Shown: positions 8,161 through 17,752, counted from the first letter of the stretch. The stretch is 64,000 bases of DNA from Nitrospina sp052156635 (GCF_052156635.1 NZ_JBQKUO010000006.1:1-64000), one strand, 5' to 3'. Program-made: numbers and translations. Notes: a model not told the origin generated them from the letters alone.

Positions 8161-9081
8161 TCAGTCCCGCCACCAAAGGCTGTAGAATCCGCTGGGAATG
8201 TGGTAACCCTGCTCTTCGTTATGCAGGTACATCTCGCCCGCGTCGAACTGTCCCCGGTTCGGCTCCACAAGATAATTCAGCATCATGTTCTTGAGCGTGA
8301 GCGCCGAGAAGCCGGGCGAGTGTGTCGTGAACAGGATGAAGCGCGGTTCGCGGCTCAGCACGTTGCGGCACCGTTGCAAAAGTTGCGGCAGATCCTTCTC
8401 GATTTTCCAGACTTCCCCCTTGGCGCCGCGTCCAAACGTGGGCGGGTCCAGTATGATCCCTTCGTAAAACCGTTCGCGGTTGTGTTCCCGCTTTAAAAAC
8501 TTCAATACATCGTCCACATACCAGCGCACCGTGCGGTCGCCCAGGCCGGACAACTCCAGGTTTTTGCGCGCCCAGTTGACCGAGGCCTTGGACGAATCCA
8601 CATGCGCCACGCTCGCGCCTCCCGCGGCGGCTGCCAGCGTACTGGCGCCGGTGTAGCCGAAAATGTTGAGCACGTTTTTGGGATTGTCCTCTGGCAGGGC
8701 TTTCAGAAAATCGCGAATCCACAACCAGTGCGCCGCCTGTTCCGGGAACAAGCCCATATGGCCGAAGCCGGTGGGCTTGATTTCGAAAATCAAATCCTGG
8801 CAGGTCAGCCGCCACGCGTCTTTCGGCAGGCCGGGACGGTTGTGCCATTCACCGCCGTAGTCCTTTCCCTTGGAATAGGTGTACTCGGAGACGGCTTCAT
8901 CCCATTCCTCTTTCGGCAGGGTGGCAGGCCAGATGGCCTGTGGTGCGGGACGGATGAAGCGGTGCAGGCCGAACTGTTCCAGCTTGCGCCCGTTGCCGGA
9001 ATCGAGGAGACGGTAATCGAACCCGTCTATGGGATAGCGTTCCGTGTAGGAAAGAAGAGTGGATGAAGACAGGCGGTTCAT
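8161..9081 (-). CDS. Class I SAM-dependent methyltransferase (RlmI/YccW-like catalytic domain)
   Basis: This is a 306-residue cytoplasmic methyltransferase. It has the SAM-binding loop FGYTGASTLAAA, an acidic strand end (AHVDSS) and the catalytic LDPPTFGRG motif typical of the Methyltrans_SAM (PF10672) group that includes 23S rRNA cytosine methylases. It lacks the N-terminal PUA domain of RlmI itself, so rRNA is a plausible but unproven substrate. It is convergent with the TPR/FGE gene, 19 bases away. The ATG start gives a sensible N-terminus. Confidence 0.83.
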   Translation of the reverse strand: MNRLSSSTLLSYTERYPIDGFDYRLLDSGNGRKLEQFGLHRFIRPAPQAIWPATLPKEEWDEAVSEYTYSKGKDYGGEWHNRPGLPKDAWRLTCQDLIFEIKPTGFGHMGLFPEQAAHWLWIRDFLKALPEDNPKNVLNIFGYTGASTLAAAAGGASVAHVDSSKASVNWARKNLELSGLGDRTVRWYVDDVLKFLKREHNRERFYEGIILDPPTFGRGAKGEVWKIEKDLPQLLQRCRNVLSREPRFILFTTHSPGFSALTLKNMMLNYLVEPNRGQFDAGEMYLHNEEQGYHIPSGFYSLWWRD

Positions 9082-9128
9082 GCGTGGAATGATATCACAT
9101 CAAACGAAAGGGAAGGGACTGCCGTCAA

Positions 9129-9755
9129 TCAGGACGCCTGCCGAACGACAGAGGGGATTTTTTTTCCGGGTTCGGGCCAGCTTTTCAGGATGAGGTCCAC
9201 CACTTTCAAAAGCTGTTTCTTGCTCGCGCCGCTTTTTGCCTGTACGGCCAGCCCGGAGTTGATGGTCATGAGGTAACACGCCAGCGCTTTCGGATCGCAG
9301 TCGGGCGGAAGGTCGCCTTCCTGTTTCGCCTGCTCGAAGCGTTTAGCGATCCATCCCTCCGCCGTGCCGCGCATCCTGGCCATCATCTTGCAGATTTTTT
9401 CCGATTCCGGGCTGGTCACCAGAGCTCCCTGGATCATGAGGCAACCGTTCGGCGACCCGCGGCGGGTGATCAGCTCCACTTCTCCCGTCAGAATACTTTC
9501 CACCACTTCGCGGACGGTTTCTTTCTTTAGCGCGTCGTGGTAAATGTGGCCGTTGACCTCCGCGTAACGCTCGATCGCCTGAAGAAATAAATCTTCCTTG
9601 TTGCCGAAGGCGGCGTACAGGCTGGGCGCTTTCACCCCGATGGCCTCCGCCAGAAGAGCGATGGAGGTGCCTTCGTAGCCGTGCCGCCAGAACAGGTGCA
9701 GGGCGGTGTCCAGCGCTTGGGTCTTGTCAAAATTTCTGGGGCGTCCCCGTGTCAT
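9129..9755 (-). CDS. TetR/AcrR family transcriptional repressor
   Basis: The 208-residue protein has a classic N-terminal TetR helix-turn-helix (about residues 8-55: GYEGTSIALLAEAIGVKAPSLY then FGNKEDLF), with a ligand-binding C-terminal half. It is transcribed divergently from the RND adaptor-permease pair at 10117-14738, the usual arrangement for a local repressor of a drug-efflux pump. A strong promoter (9788-9816) and a 12-base perfect palindrome (9870-9881) lie between them. The inducing ligand is unknown. Confidence 0.9.
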   Translation of the reverse strand: MTRGRPRNFDKTQALDTALHLFWRHGYEGTSIALLAEAIGVKAPSLYAAFGNKEDLFLQAIERYAEVNGHIYHDALKKETVREVVESILTGEVELITRRGSPNGCLMIQGALVTSPESEKICKMMARMRGTAEGWIAKRFEQAKQEGDLPPDCDPKALACYLMTINSGLAVQAKSGASKKQLLKVVDLILKSWPEPGKKIPSVVRQAS

Positions 9756-9787
9756 GGTATTTCTTGAATATCTGTTAAAAAAATGGA

Positions 9788-9816
9788 TTGACTTCGAAAA
9801 CAGGGTAGCATATATT
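9788..9816 (+). promoter_or_regulatory. Sigma-70-type promoter for the RND operon
   Basis: TTGACT (9788-9793), a 17-base spacer and TATATT (9811-9816) form a near-consensus promoter reading toward the efflux genes. The predicted transcript start is near 9823. Confidence 0.6.
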
Positions 9817-9869
9817 TTTAATGATTGCTAAAATATTTGCCGGGTACCTGGCTTGCGCTCAACTTTATA

Positions 9870-9881
9870 CCGACGCGTCGG
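9870..9881. promoter_or_regulatory. Candidate TetR operator palindrome
   Basis: CCGACGCGTCGG is a perfect 12-base palindrome about 47 bases downstream of the predicted start site. TetR-family repressors bind such GAC/GTC-type palindromes. Its place between the repressor and its likely target supports an operator role; binding is inferred. Confidence 0.4.
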
Positions 9882-10116
9882 CCATACAGGGTGCAGGTGC
9901 GAGGTCAAGTGAGGTGCGGTGTCGCCGATAAGATTTCAGAGCTTCCGATACCCGGTTTTCCCGCGTTTCTTTACCGGTCCATCCCGATTGCCCAATACAA
10001 TCCCGCAGCCCTGAGCGCCAACAGGAACACTGCGAGGTGAGGCTGCAGCGATTTTTTTGTATTTGGTGTTCCAGTAGCCGATAATAAAATCAATCACTTA
10101 TTATGCAGGAATTGAA

Positions 10117-11481
10117 TTGAACGACAACAGCCAAAACCCGAGCCGCTGGATTCCTCTTCTGTTTCTGGGTGTTGTGTTGGGGGCTGTTCTGTTTGTCGCC
10201 GCCTGCCCGCAGCCGCAATCGGAAGAGGTGCGTCCGCAACGGCGGGAGTTGCAACTGCCGGTGCAGGTGGGCCATGTGATCATCAAGGATGTGGTTGATG
10301 AAATCCGGACCGTTGGGAACATCGCCGCCGAACAGCGAGTGCTCATCACCGCCGAGGTGGAAGGCCGTGTCCGCCGTCTGCCTGTTGAAGAAGGGCATAC
10401 CATCCGCGCTGGCAGCCTGATCGCGTTGATCGATTCCCGCCAGTACCAGTTGGAAGTCCAGCGACTGGAGGCGGAGCAGCGAACGGCGCAGAAGGAATAC
10501 GAAAAGACCCTCACCGGGGCGCGGCCGGAGGATAAGGAAAAGCTGGAAGCGCAGTTGAAAGCCGATGAAAGTGCGCTTGAGCTCGCCATTAAAGAAGAAA
10601 GGCGTTTCCGCAAGCTGGTGGAAGACGGCGTGGTGCCGGAGTCGTCTCTGGACGAGGCGGTGGACCGCGTGCAGCGCGCGCGGGAACAGCTTCGTTCCAG
10701 CCGGGCGGCGTTGAAGGCGGGAACGCGCTCCCGCGATGAGGACATCCTGCAGGCGAAATCGAATCTCGACAGCGTCACCCAGCAGTTGCGGCTGGCCAAA
10801 CTGGATTTGTCGAAAACGAAAATCCTCGCGCCGTTCGACGGGGTGGTGATCGGCAAACGCATCGAGGTGGGTGCCTTCGCTTCGCCGGGTACGGCGGTGA
10901 TTGAGATGATCGGGTCATCCAAGCTGAAAGCGGTGCTGGAGTTGCCACAGAGCTACCGCAACAAACTGCGGAACATTTCCTCCGCCGAGTTTCATGTGGT
11001 GGACCTCGGTCTCCGGTTTGAACTCAATCACAATCTGAGCAATACGGTACGCGTGATCCCGGACGCCAACATTTTTTCGGGCAACATCCAGGTTCAGATC
11101 GACCTGCCTGATGCCAACCCGGCGCTGTTCCCCGGCCTCACGCTGGAGGCGAAGATCCGTTTCGATACGCGAAAGAATGTGAAGCACGTTCCCTCCATTT
11201 CGCTGGTCATCGGCGAGCAGGGAACGGTGGTGTACATCGTGGATGAAGGAAAAGCGAAACTGGTGCCGGTGCGCGCCTTCAAGGAACACGAAGGATTGGT
11301 GGAAATCGATGACTTCACACACCAGCTGACGCCGCAGGCGGATCTGATCATGCGCGGTTCCGGTGCGGTGTTCCCGGGTGCGAAGGTGTTCCTCACCAAC
11401 CCGGAACCGAAGGCGGAACCCCCGTTCAATTCTGCGGAAACCAACAAGGCGCCGAAGCCTTCCCAGGACTCGGAAACCTGA
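10117..11481 (+). CDS. RND efflux periplasmic adaptor lipoprotein (AcrA/HlyD family)
   Basis: This membrane-fusion protein links an inner-membrane RND pump to an outer-membrane channel. The N-terminus has a hydrophobic stretch ending in VAAC (a lipobox, Cys at about residue 30). A lipoyl-type half (ITAEVEGRVRRL), a long alpha-helical hairpin (about 110-220) and the second lipoyl/beta-barrel half (APFDGVVIGKR) follow. I chose the TTG at 10117, with AGGA seven bases upstream. The nearby ATG at 10103 is out of frame and stops after five codons. The gene overlaps the permease by one base. No outer-membrane component is adjacent. Confidence 0.9.
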   Translation: MNDNSQNPSRWIPLLFLGVVLGAVLFVAACPQPQSEEVRPQRRELQLPVQVGHVIIKDVVDEIRTVGNIAAEQRVLITAEVEGRVRRLPVEEGHTIRAGSLIALIDSRQYQLEVQRLEAEQRTAQKEYEKTLTGARPEDKEKLEAQLKADESALELAIKEERRFRKLVEDGVVPESSLDEAVDRVQRAREQLRSSRAALKAGTRSRDEDILQAKSNLDSVTQQLRLAKLDLSKTKILAPFDGVVIGKRIEVGAFASPGTAVIEMIGSSKLKAVLELPQSYRNKLRNISSAEFHVVDLGLRFELNHNLSNTVRVIPDANIFSGNIQVQIDLPDANPALFPGLTLEAKIRFDTRKNVKHVPSISLVIGEQGTVVYIVDEGKAKLVPVRAFKEHEGLVEIDDFTHQLTPQADLIMRGSGAVFPGAKVFLTNPEPKAEPPFNSAETNKAPKPSQDSET

Positions 11482-14400
11482 TGAAGCTGGTCGACCATTC
11501 CATACGCAACTACCACACGGTGACCGTCGCCGTGGCCCTGGTGGCGGTGATCGGCGCCATTTGTTACAACATCCTGCCGCGCCAGCTGACCCCCACCGTG
11601 GACAAGCCGCTCATTGAGGTAACGACCGAGTACCGCGGCCTGTCGCCGAACGAAGTGGAACGCAACATCACCCGCCGCATCGAAGACGAGCTGGAAAACG
11701 TCGAGGGCCTCAAGAAGATGACCTCCACCAGCAAGCACGGCGAGAGCACCATCACGCTCGAGTTCGACTGGGGCGTGGACAAGAACACCGCGACCATCGA
11801 CGTCAACAACAAGCTGCAACAGGTTAAGGACCTGCCGGTGCTCGCCGAAAAGCCGGTGATGAAGTCGGTCTCGACGGACAATTCCAATCCCATCATGTGG
11901 ATCATTGTCGAGAAACCGAATCCCGCCATGCCGGATATCAGCCAGAACTACATGTACAAGGTGGGCGAGGACATCATCGTTCCTTTCCTGCAACGGGTGG
12001 ACGGGGTGTCCGAAGTGTGGCACTTCGGTGGGGAGGAGCGGGAGATGCGCGTCGAGTTCGATCCCTACGCCGTGGCGCGCCTGCACCTGACATACGACGA
12101 CATTATCAAACGCCTCTCCGACGAAAACCAGAACACCCGCGCCGGATTCCACGATGAAACGCACCGCGAATACACGGTGCGCACGCTGGGCGAGTTTACA
12201 AGTCCGGACGACATCATGAAAACCGTCATCAAGCGCGATGGCGATAAAACGATCAAGGTGAGCGACTTCGCCACCGTGGTGGACGGGTTCAAACGCACCA
12301 CTTCGCTGGTGCGCATCAACGGACGGCTGTCCAATGCGTTCGGCATCATCCGCCAGCCCGGGGCCAACGTGGTGCAGACCTGCAACCTGTCGGCGCAGGC
12401 GGTGGACGAATTGAACCGGGAACTGCTCAACCGCGGTATTCCCATGCGCCTCAAGGTGGTGTACCAGGACGTGACGTACATCAATGAAGCGATGTACCTG
12501 GTGAAATCCAACCTCGCACTGGGGGCGACGCTGGCGGTGGTGGTCCTGCTGTTGTTTCTGGGATCGCTCCGCTCGGTGCTGATCGTCGCCATCAGCATAC
12601 CCACCAGTCTGGTGGCCGTGTTCATCATCCTCAAACTGCTGGATCGCAGTATCAACATCATTTCTCTCGCGGGGATGGCGTTCGCCGTGGGCATGGTGGT
12701 GGACAACTCCATCGTCGTGCTCGAAAACATCTACCGTCACCTCACCATGAAAAAGGGCGTGCTGAAAGCGGCGTACGACGGCACGGTGGAGGTGTGGGGG
12801 GCGGTGCTGTCATCGACGCTCACCACCCTCGCGGTATTCCTGCCGATCGTGTTCATCGAGGAAGAGGCGGGGCAGTTGTTCCGCGACATCGCCATCACCA
12901 TCAGTGCCAGCATTGCGTTGTCGCTTCTGGTATCGATCAGCGTCATCCCGACGTTGACGACGCTCCTCATCCGTCTCAAACCCGGCGAGGAATACAAGCC
13001 GGGATTCTTCCACCGCAAGGTGTTGTGGCCGGTGGTGCAGTTCGGCAAGGGAGTGCACTGGTCGTACGGACGCATCATGCACCGCCTGCTGGCATACGGT
13101 CCGGGAAAAACGGTGCTTAAAATCGGGGTCGTGGCCGGAGTCGTGGTGCTTCTCATCTGGAGCGTGACCATTCTGCCTCAACGCGACTACATGCCGTACG
13201 GCAACAACAACATGGTATTCATGTTCATCGAACCGGTGGCCGGCACGCGCGTGGATGAAAACATGAAGTACATCGCCGACTATGAAAAGGAAATCGTGCA
13301 GATGGATGACGTGGAAAACAATTTCCTCGTGTTCTCCACCGGATTCAACGGCGGCGGCGCCATCATCAAGGAAGAACTCGCGCGCGGCCAGCGCGGCGAG
13401 GTGAAGATGGCGGTGAAATCCGACGAAATGGGAAAACGCATCTTCGCCATTCCGGGTTATCGGTTCGCCTTCGCCGTCCAGCGGCCCATCTTCCAGTCGG
13501 CGTCGAAGCAGTTTGACCTGGAGATCACCGGGCCGGACATGTTCAAACTGAAGGACGTGGCCCTGCAGATGATCGGCAAAATCTCCGGCATGACCGGCGT
13601 GCACTCGGTGCGGCCGGAGTTCAAGTTTGGCAACCCGGAGCTGCGCTTCATCCCGCGCCGCGCCAACGATGCGCGGCTGGACATGGGCGTGCCGGAGATT
13701 GGCGACATCATCGAATCACTGAACGCGGGCACGTACCTGGGCGAGTTCAACGACCAGGGCGAGCCCATCGACTTCGTTCTCGTGCAGCGCAATCAGGGCA
13801 CGCTGGGGCTGAACGATTACAAGGCCCTGCCGGTGTGGACGGACAACGGCCTGATGACCAACCTCGGGCACCTGGCGGACATCGACATCGCCGCCGGTCC
13901 GGCGCGCATCGACCACATCGAGAAGGAACGCGCCATCACCCTGCTGGTGCAGGTGAAAAAATCCTCGCCCATGCAGCAGGTCATCGACAACATCGAAAAC
14001 GAGGTTCTGAAGCCGACGCGGCAGACCCTGTCTTCGGATTACGGGCTGCGCGTCGGCGGTTCGGCGGACGATCTTGCGGCGACGGAGTCCTCCCTGCTCA
14101 ACAGTTTTTATTACGCGGTGGGTTTCATCTACCTGCTGCTGGTGGCGCTGTTCAAATCGTTCATCCGGCCGTTCATCGTTCTGCTCACCGTGGTGCTGGC
14201 GGTGTCGGGGTCGTTCTTCGGCATCGTCATGAACAACGAATACCAGAAGACCAACATCCGCGAATACCTGAAAGAGTTCAATGTGGAAAACCCGGCGGCC
14301 ATGCTGGAAGACTGGAACTGGATCACGTTTGACATCCTGACGCAGTTGGGCGTCATCATCCTCGCGGGCATCGTGGTGAACAACGCAATCCTCATCGTGC

Positions 14401-14738
14401 ACCAGATGCTGAACAACGTGCGCGCCGGCATGGACGAACGCGAAGCGCTGGCGACCTCGTGCCAGACGCGCCTGCGTCCCATCATGATGACGGTCATTTC
14501 CTCCGTGTCGGGCATGATGCCACTCGCGTTCGGCGAAGGTGCGGGGACGGAACTCTACCGCGGCATGGGCACGGCGCTCATCGGCGGGCTGGTGTTCTCG
14601 ACGTTCTTCACGCTGTTCCTCGTGCCCGTGCTGATTTCACTGATGGCCGACCTCGGCATTCACACGCGAAAAGAGGACCTCGTCAAAGATTCGCTGGAAG
14701 ACTCCACTCCCCCCACCGCCCAGCAACCGGCGCAATAG
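11481..14738 (+). CDS. RND efflux transporter permease
   Basis: The 1085-residue inner-membrane proton-driven pump has the usual duplicated plan: one N-terminal membrane helix, a periplasmic porter domain, six helices, a second porter domain, and six helices. The relay helix reads VVDNSIVVLENI, with one Asp where AcrB has two. The partner segment reads VVNNAILIV where AcrB has a lysine. That pattern is, to my knowledge, common in the SwrC/CusA-like branch rather than a defect. Its ATG overlaps the adaptor stop (TGATG), so the two are co-translated. The substrate is unknown; TetR control suggests a small organic compound. Confidence 0.93.
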   Translation: MKLVDHSIRNYHTVTVAVALVAVIGAICYNILPRQLTPTVDKPLIEVTTEYRGLSPNEVERNITRRIEDELENVEGLKKMTSTSKHGESTITLEFDWGVDKNTATIDVNNKLQQVKDLPVLAEKPVMKSVSTDNSNPIMWIIVEKPNPAMPDISQNYMYKVGEDIIVPFLQRVDGVSEVWHFGGEEREMRVEFDPYAVARLHLTYDDIIKRLSDENQNTRAGFHDETHREYTVRTLGEFTSPDDIMKTVIKRDGDKTIKVSDFATVVDGFKRTTSLVRINGRLSNAFGIIRQPGANVVQTCNLSAQAVDELNRELLNRGIPMRLKVVYQDVTYINEAMYLVKSNLALGATLAVVVLLLFLGSLRSVLIVAISIPTSLVAVFIILKLLDRSINIISLAGMAFAVGMVVDNSIVVLENIYRHLTMKKGVLKAAYDGTVEVWGAVLSSTLTTLAVFLPIVFIEEEAGQLFRDIAITISASIALSLLVSISVIPTLTTLLIRLKPGEEYKPGFFHRKVLWPVVQFGKGVHWSYGRIMHRLLAYGPGKTVLKIGVVAGVVVLLIWSVTILPQRDYMPYGNNNMVFMFIEPVAGTRVDENMKYIADYEKEIVQMDDVENNFLVFSTGFNGGGAIIKEELARGQRGEVKMAVKSDEMGKRIFAIPGYRFAFAVQRPIFQSASKQFDLEITGPDMFKLKDVALQMIGKISGMTGVHSVRPEFKFGNPELRFIPRRANDARLDMGVPEIGDIIESLNAGTYLGEFNDQGEPIDFVLVQRNQGTLGLNDYKALPVWTDNGLMTNLGHLADIDIAAGPARIDHIEKERAITLLVQVKKSSPMQQVIDNIENEVLKPTRQTLSSDYGLRVGGSADDLAATESSLLNSFYYAVGFIYLLLVALFKSFIRPFIVLLTVVLAVSGSFFGIVMNNEYQKTNIREYLKEFNVENPAAMLEDWNWITFDILTQLGVIILAGIVVNNAILIVHQMLNNVRAGMDEREALATSCQTRLRPIMMTVISSVSGMMPLAFGEGAGTELYRGMGTALIGGLVFSTFFTLFLVPVLISLMADLGIHTRKEDLVKDSLEDSTPPTAQQPAQ

Positions 14739-14762
14739 TTTCCGCTGCGGTCAAATCTTTCG

Positions 14763-16340
14763 TCAATCTTCCAGAATGGCCAGCACGAGGTCTTTGCGAC
14801 CTTCCAGCTTGGGAAGCTGTTCCTTGTCCGCCACCCGGCGGGCCATGTACGGCACTTCCCGAATGAGATACTCGTTCATCTCGCCCGTGGTGATGGTGCG
14901 GTCCTGATTGAGATCGGCCTGCCCCTTCAATCCCAGCAGGAAAAAATACGTGAACAGGCTGTGGCCTTGTTTGTCCAGCCAGGTGCTGACCTGGTCGTTC
15001 TGCGCGCTGGTGAGCACCGCCGTGTTGGACAGCGGCATTGGTCGCGATTGCGGAACGGGGACGATGGCGCTGGCCCGATTGAACAAGACGCCGTCGGGAG
15101 TCCGGCCGGAGAAACAGGTGTCGAGCACGATCACCGTTTCCTGCGAAGGAATCTTTTTCAGGTTCTCGTAGAACAGCGAAACCGAAAACCCGGACTGCGA
15201 AATGTAGTCGAGGTCGGCGTCCACCGGCACGAAGTACAATTCCTCGCCCGTCACGCCGGGGATGCCATGCCCCGTATAGTAAATGAACACGCGGCTCACG
15301 CCGGGCTTCACCCAGCGGAACAATTTGCCGCGGTGGTCCTGCGCCGTGCCGAACAGCGTGGCGAAGTCCCCCTTGGTGGCGTCTTCATAGGTGATGATGT
15401 TGTCCGGGTAAAACCCCATGGTGCGGATGAGGTAGGTCTTGATCATCTTTAGGTCGCGGTGCGCGTGCTCGACCTTCGGGATTCCCTTTTTCAGATACGT
15501 CCGGTTGCCGATGAGGAGCGCGATGTCGTCCCGCCCCGCCGATTTGCCGATGGGGATCTGCTCGCGGGGATCGTTCAAAAAGCGTCCGGCGGTGGAAAGG
15601 GTGCCGGGCGCAAGGCGCGTTTTCTTTTTTTGATGGAACGCGACCTGCGTGTCCTCCGGCTGGACGCGCGTGTTTTGCGCCAGGCTGGGATGCATCGAGA
15701 CCGCGTTGGCCAGCTTGATGGCGGCGGCGATGATGGATCGCTCCAGGCTGATCTTGGTGCGGTACTGGGCTTCGCGGTAGTCGTCTATGCTCGACGGGGT
15801 GGAAAGCCCCAGCGTGCGGAGCGCGGCGGCGACGTCCATCGCCGGATTCAGGGTGCGTTCGTTGAGCGTCGAACGTCCGTGGGTTTCGACCAGGAAGATG
15901 GTTTCCTGCGTTAAAGGATCTTTGCCGGTCAGCTTGAGTTTGAAATATTGCGTTTCACCGACGAATTCGGGATAGAGCAGGATGCCGTAACCCGAAGCCG
16001 TGAATTCCTTGTCCGCATCCTGCACGACCACGTCCACGAACACCTCTTTCAACGTTTCCCGGAGCAGGTGGGTGAGGCCGTCGCCGATTTCCAGTTCATT
16101 GAACACCTTGGCCTCCAACTCATCAGGGATGAGGAGCAGGGCGGTCAGGTCGTACCGGGTTTCGGGAAGCGATTCCTCGACCGGGTATTTGTTGTGGGTG
16201 AGTTCGGAATCGATGGTGCCGCCGCAGGCGGTGAGGAAACCGAATAAAAGAGAAAAGATAAGACGATTTAAAAGCAGGTGCGGCGAGGGGCCGCGGGCGG
16301 TTGAGCAGACAGGATGAGTGATGCCGTTTCGGGAGCGCAT
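14763..16340 (-). CDS. Caspase-family (C14) protease lipoprotein
   Basis: An N-terminal hydrophobic segment ends in the lipobox LTAC (about residue 38), so the protein is probably anchored at the outer or inner membrane facing the periplasm. A middle domain of unknown type is followed by a caspase-like domain (about 275-450). That domain has strand IALLIGN, the histidine motif YYTGHG and the catalytic cysteine motif VLDTCFSG. Near the C-terminus DLNQDRTITTGE has the 12-residue spacing of an EF-hand calcium loop. Specificity for Arg/Lys (metacaspase-like) is possible but not shown. It is convergent with the RND permease, 24 bases away. Confidence 0.86.
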   Translation of the reverse strand: MRSRNGITHPVCSTARGPSPHLLLNRLIFSLLFGFLTACGGTIDSELTHNKYPVEESLPETRYDLTALLLIPDELEAKVFNELEIGDGLTHLLRETLKEVFVDVVVQDADKEFTASGYGILLYPEFVGETQYFKLKLTGKDPLTQETIFLVETHGRSTLNERTLNPAMDVAAALRTLGLSTPSSIDDYREAQYRTKISLERSIIAAAIKLANAVSMHPSLAQNTRVQPEDTQVAFHQKKKTRLAPGTLSTAGRFLNDPREQIPIGKSAGRDDIALLIGNRTYLKKGIPKVEHAHRDLKMIKTYLIRTMGFYPDNIITYEDATKGDFATLFGTAQDHRGKLFRWVKPGVSRVFIYYTGHGIPGVTGEELYFVPVDADLDYISQSGFSVSLFYENLKKIPSQETVIVLDTCFSGRTPDGVLFNRASAIVPVPQSRPMPLSNTAVLTSAQNDQVSTWLDKQGHSLFTYFFLLGLKGQADLNQDRTITTGEMNEYLIREVPYMARRVADKEQLPKLEGRKDLVLAILED

Positions 16341-16403
16341 GGCCGGTGGTTATCCAATTCAGGGCTTACTAAAAAGTATAAGGCCTGCGCCGGGGTTGTC
16401 AAT

Positions 16404-17087
16404 TCAGGCAGAGGCGAGTGGCCAGTCTTCGGGTGCGGGGCTTTCGAGGGTGAGGGGCTCGCCGGTGGTGGGGTGCTGGACGATCAGTTTGGAAGCGTGC
16501 AGGGCGATGCGGCCTTCCGGCAAAGTCGATTGGGCGCGGTACTTGGCGTCGCCCACCAGCGGGTGACCGAGAAACGCGAGTTGGGCGCGGATCTGGTGGA
16601 AGCGCCCGGTGTGCAGTTCCACCTCCACTAAAGAGGTCTCGCCTTTGTTCTCCAGCACGGTGTAGGTCAGTTCCGCCTGCTTCGCTTCCGACGTGGGCCG
16701 CGGGAACACCGTGGCCTTCATCGACTTCTCTTTCCTCAAATAATGCACGAGGCGGCCGGTTTCCTTTTCCGGCACGCCTTCGACCCACGCCAGATAAAAT
16801 TTTTGTGCCGTGTGGTTGCGGAACTGTTCCGACAGGCGCGACGCCGCTTTGGACGTGCGCGCGAACAGGACGACGCCGGAGACGGGTCGATCCAGCCGGT
16901 GCACCAGCCCGAGGTACACCTTGCCGGGTTTGCCGTATTCGTTTTTGATCCAGTCGCGGGTCCGGTCGAGCAGGTTCGGCGCGCCGCGTACGTCCGATTG
17001 TGTCAGCAGGCCCGCCGGTTTGTCCACGGCGACGAGGTGGTTGTCCACGTACAGGATGGTGAGGTCGGGGGTGGCGGAATCCTTCAC
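16404..17087 (-). CDS. RluA-family RNA pseudouridine synthase
   Basis: It isomerises uridine in rRNA or tRNA. The sequence has the opening AVDKPAGLLTQ strand, the catalytic HRLDRPVSGVVLFA motif (Asp in HRLD) and the HTGRFHQIRAQLA motif, typical of the small single-domain RluA/TruC branch without an S4 domain. I place the start at the GTG at 17087, whose GTGA overlaps the stop of the DUF502 gene. That gives 227 residues. Longer upstream readings only translate the other gene out of frame. The exact RNA target is unknown. Confidence 0.88.
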   Translation of the reverse strand: MKDSATPDLTILYVDNHLVAVDKPAGLLTQSDVRGAPNLLDRTRDWIKNEYGKPGKVYLGLVHRLDRPVSGVVLFARTSKAASRLSEQFRNHTAQKFYLAWVEGVPEKETGRLVHYLRKEKSMKATVFPRPTSEAKQAELTYTVLENKGETSLVEVELHTGRFHQIRAQLAFLGHPLVGDAKYRAQSTLPEGRIALHASKLIVQHPTTGEPLTLESPAPEDWPLASA

Positions 17088-17752
17088 ACCGGCAGGTTCC
17101 GTTTGGCTTCCGCTTCCTTGCCCGGAATGTACGGCGGGGTGACGATGCCGCAGGAGATGATGAACTTGAGGCCTTCCTCGACGGTCATGGAGAGCACGGT
17201 GACGTCCTCCTTCGGCACGAACACGAGGAAGCCGGAGGTGGGGTTGGGCGTGGTGGGCACGAACACGTTGATGAGGTCTTCGTCGGTGAGTGCCTGCACC
17301 TCGCCGCGGGTTTCGTTGGTCACGAAGCCCAGCGAGTAGATGCCCTTGCGCGGGAACTCGACCATCACCACCTTGCTGAAGGCCTTGGTGTCGGTCTGCG
17401 CAATGGTGGTCACCACCTGTTTGGCGCCGGTGTAGATGCTGCGCACGATGGGGATTTTTTCGACGATGGTTTCCCACACCTGCACGAGTTTCGCGCCGAA
17501 GATGTTTTTGGTGAAGATGCCGATCAGGAAAATGAACAAGAGCGTCATGATGACGCCGAGGCCGGGCAGGCGGAAGTCCGGCGGGATGGGCGCGCCGGCG
17601 AAGATGAGCAGTTTGGTGAACATCGGCGACAGCCAGTTGTCCAGCGTCTTGAACAGGAAGTTCAGGATGAAGACGGTGAACGCGATGGGCAGGGTGACGA
17701 GGAGCCCGGTGATGAAGATGTTGCGAAGTCGCCGTTTGAAGTCGGTAATCAC
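17084..17752 (-). CDS. DUF502 family membrane protein
   Basis: This is a 222-residue integral membrane protein with two hydrophobic segments near the N-terminus (FITGLLVTLPIAFTVFIL and GVIMTLLFIFLIGIF) and a soluble C-terminal part (FPRKGIYSLGFVT, VFVPTTPNPTSGFLVFVP). These landmarks match DUF502, whose role is not established. I chose the GTG at 17752 because AGGA lies six bases upstream and the protein then begins VITDFKRRLRN. A further upstream start would add 45 unrelated residues. It is translationally coupled to the RluA gene by a four-base overlap. Confidence 0.88.
   Translation of the reverse strand: MITDFKRRLRNIFITGLLVTLPIAFTVFILNFLFKTLDNWLSPMFTKLLIFAGAPIPPDFRLPGLGVIMTLLFIFLIGIFTKNIFGAKLVQVWETIVEKIPIVRSIYTGAKQVVTTIAQTDTKAFSKVVMVEFPRKGIYSLGFVTNETRGEVQALTDEDLINVFVPTTPNPTSGFLVFVPKEDVTVLSMTVEEGLKFIISCGIVTPPYIPGKEAEAKRNLPV

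Larger units (their letters stand above)
9756..10116. other. Divergent regulatory region between tetR and the RND pump
   Basis: This is 361 bases without a convincing gene. It holds a near-consensus rightward promoter, a palindrome and a long (~290 base) leader before the adaptor gene. A 71-codon rightward frame (9825-10040) has no ribosome site and no recognisable composition, so I do not call it. Confidence 0.6.

Noticed and set aside
9825..10040. 71-codon plus frame in the tetR-pump gap
   Set aside because: There is no ribosome site and no conserved features, and it sits over a regulatory region; it is likely leader sequence.
11481..14738. Defective proton relay in the first RND permease (VDNS and VNNA instead of VDDA and SKNA)
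   Set aside because: The same pattern is, to my knowledge, normal in the SwrC/CusA-like branch, so it is probably lineage-typical rather than a loss.
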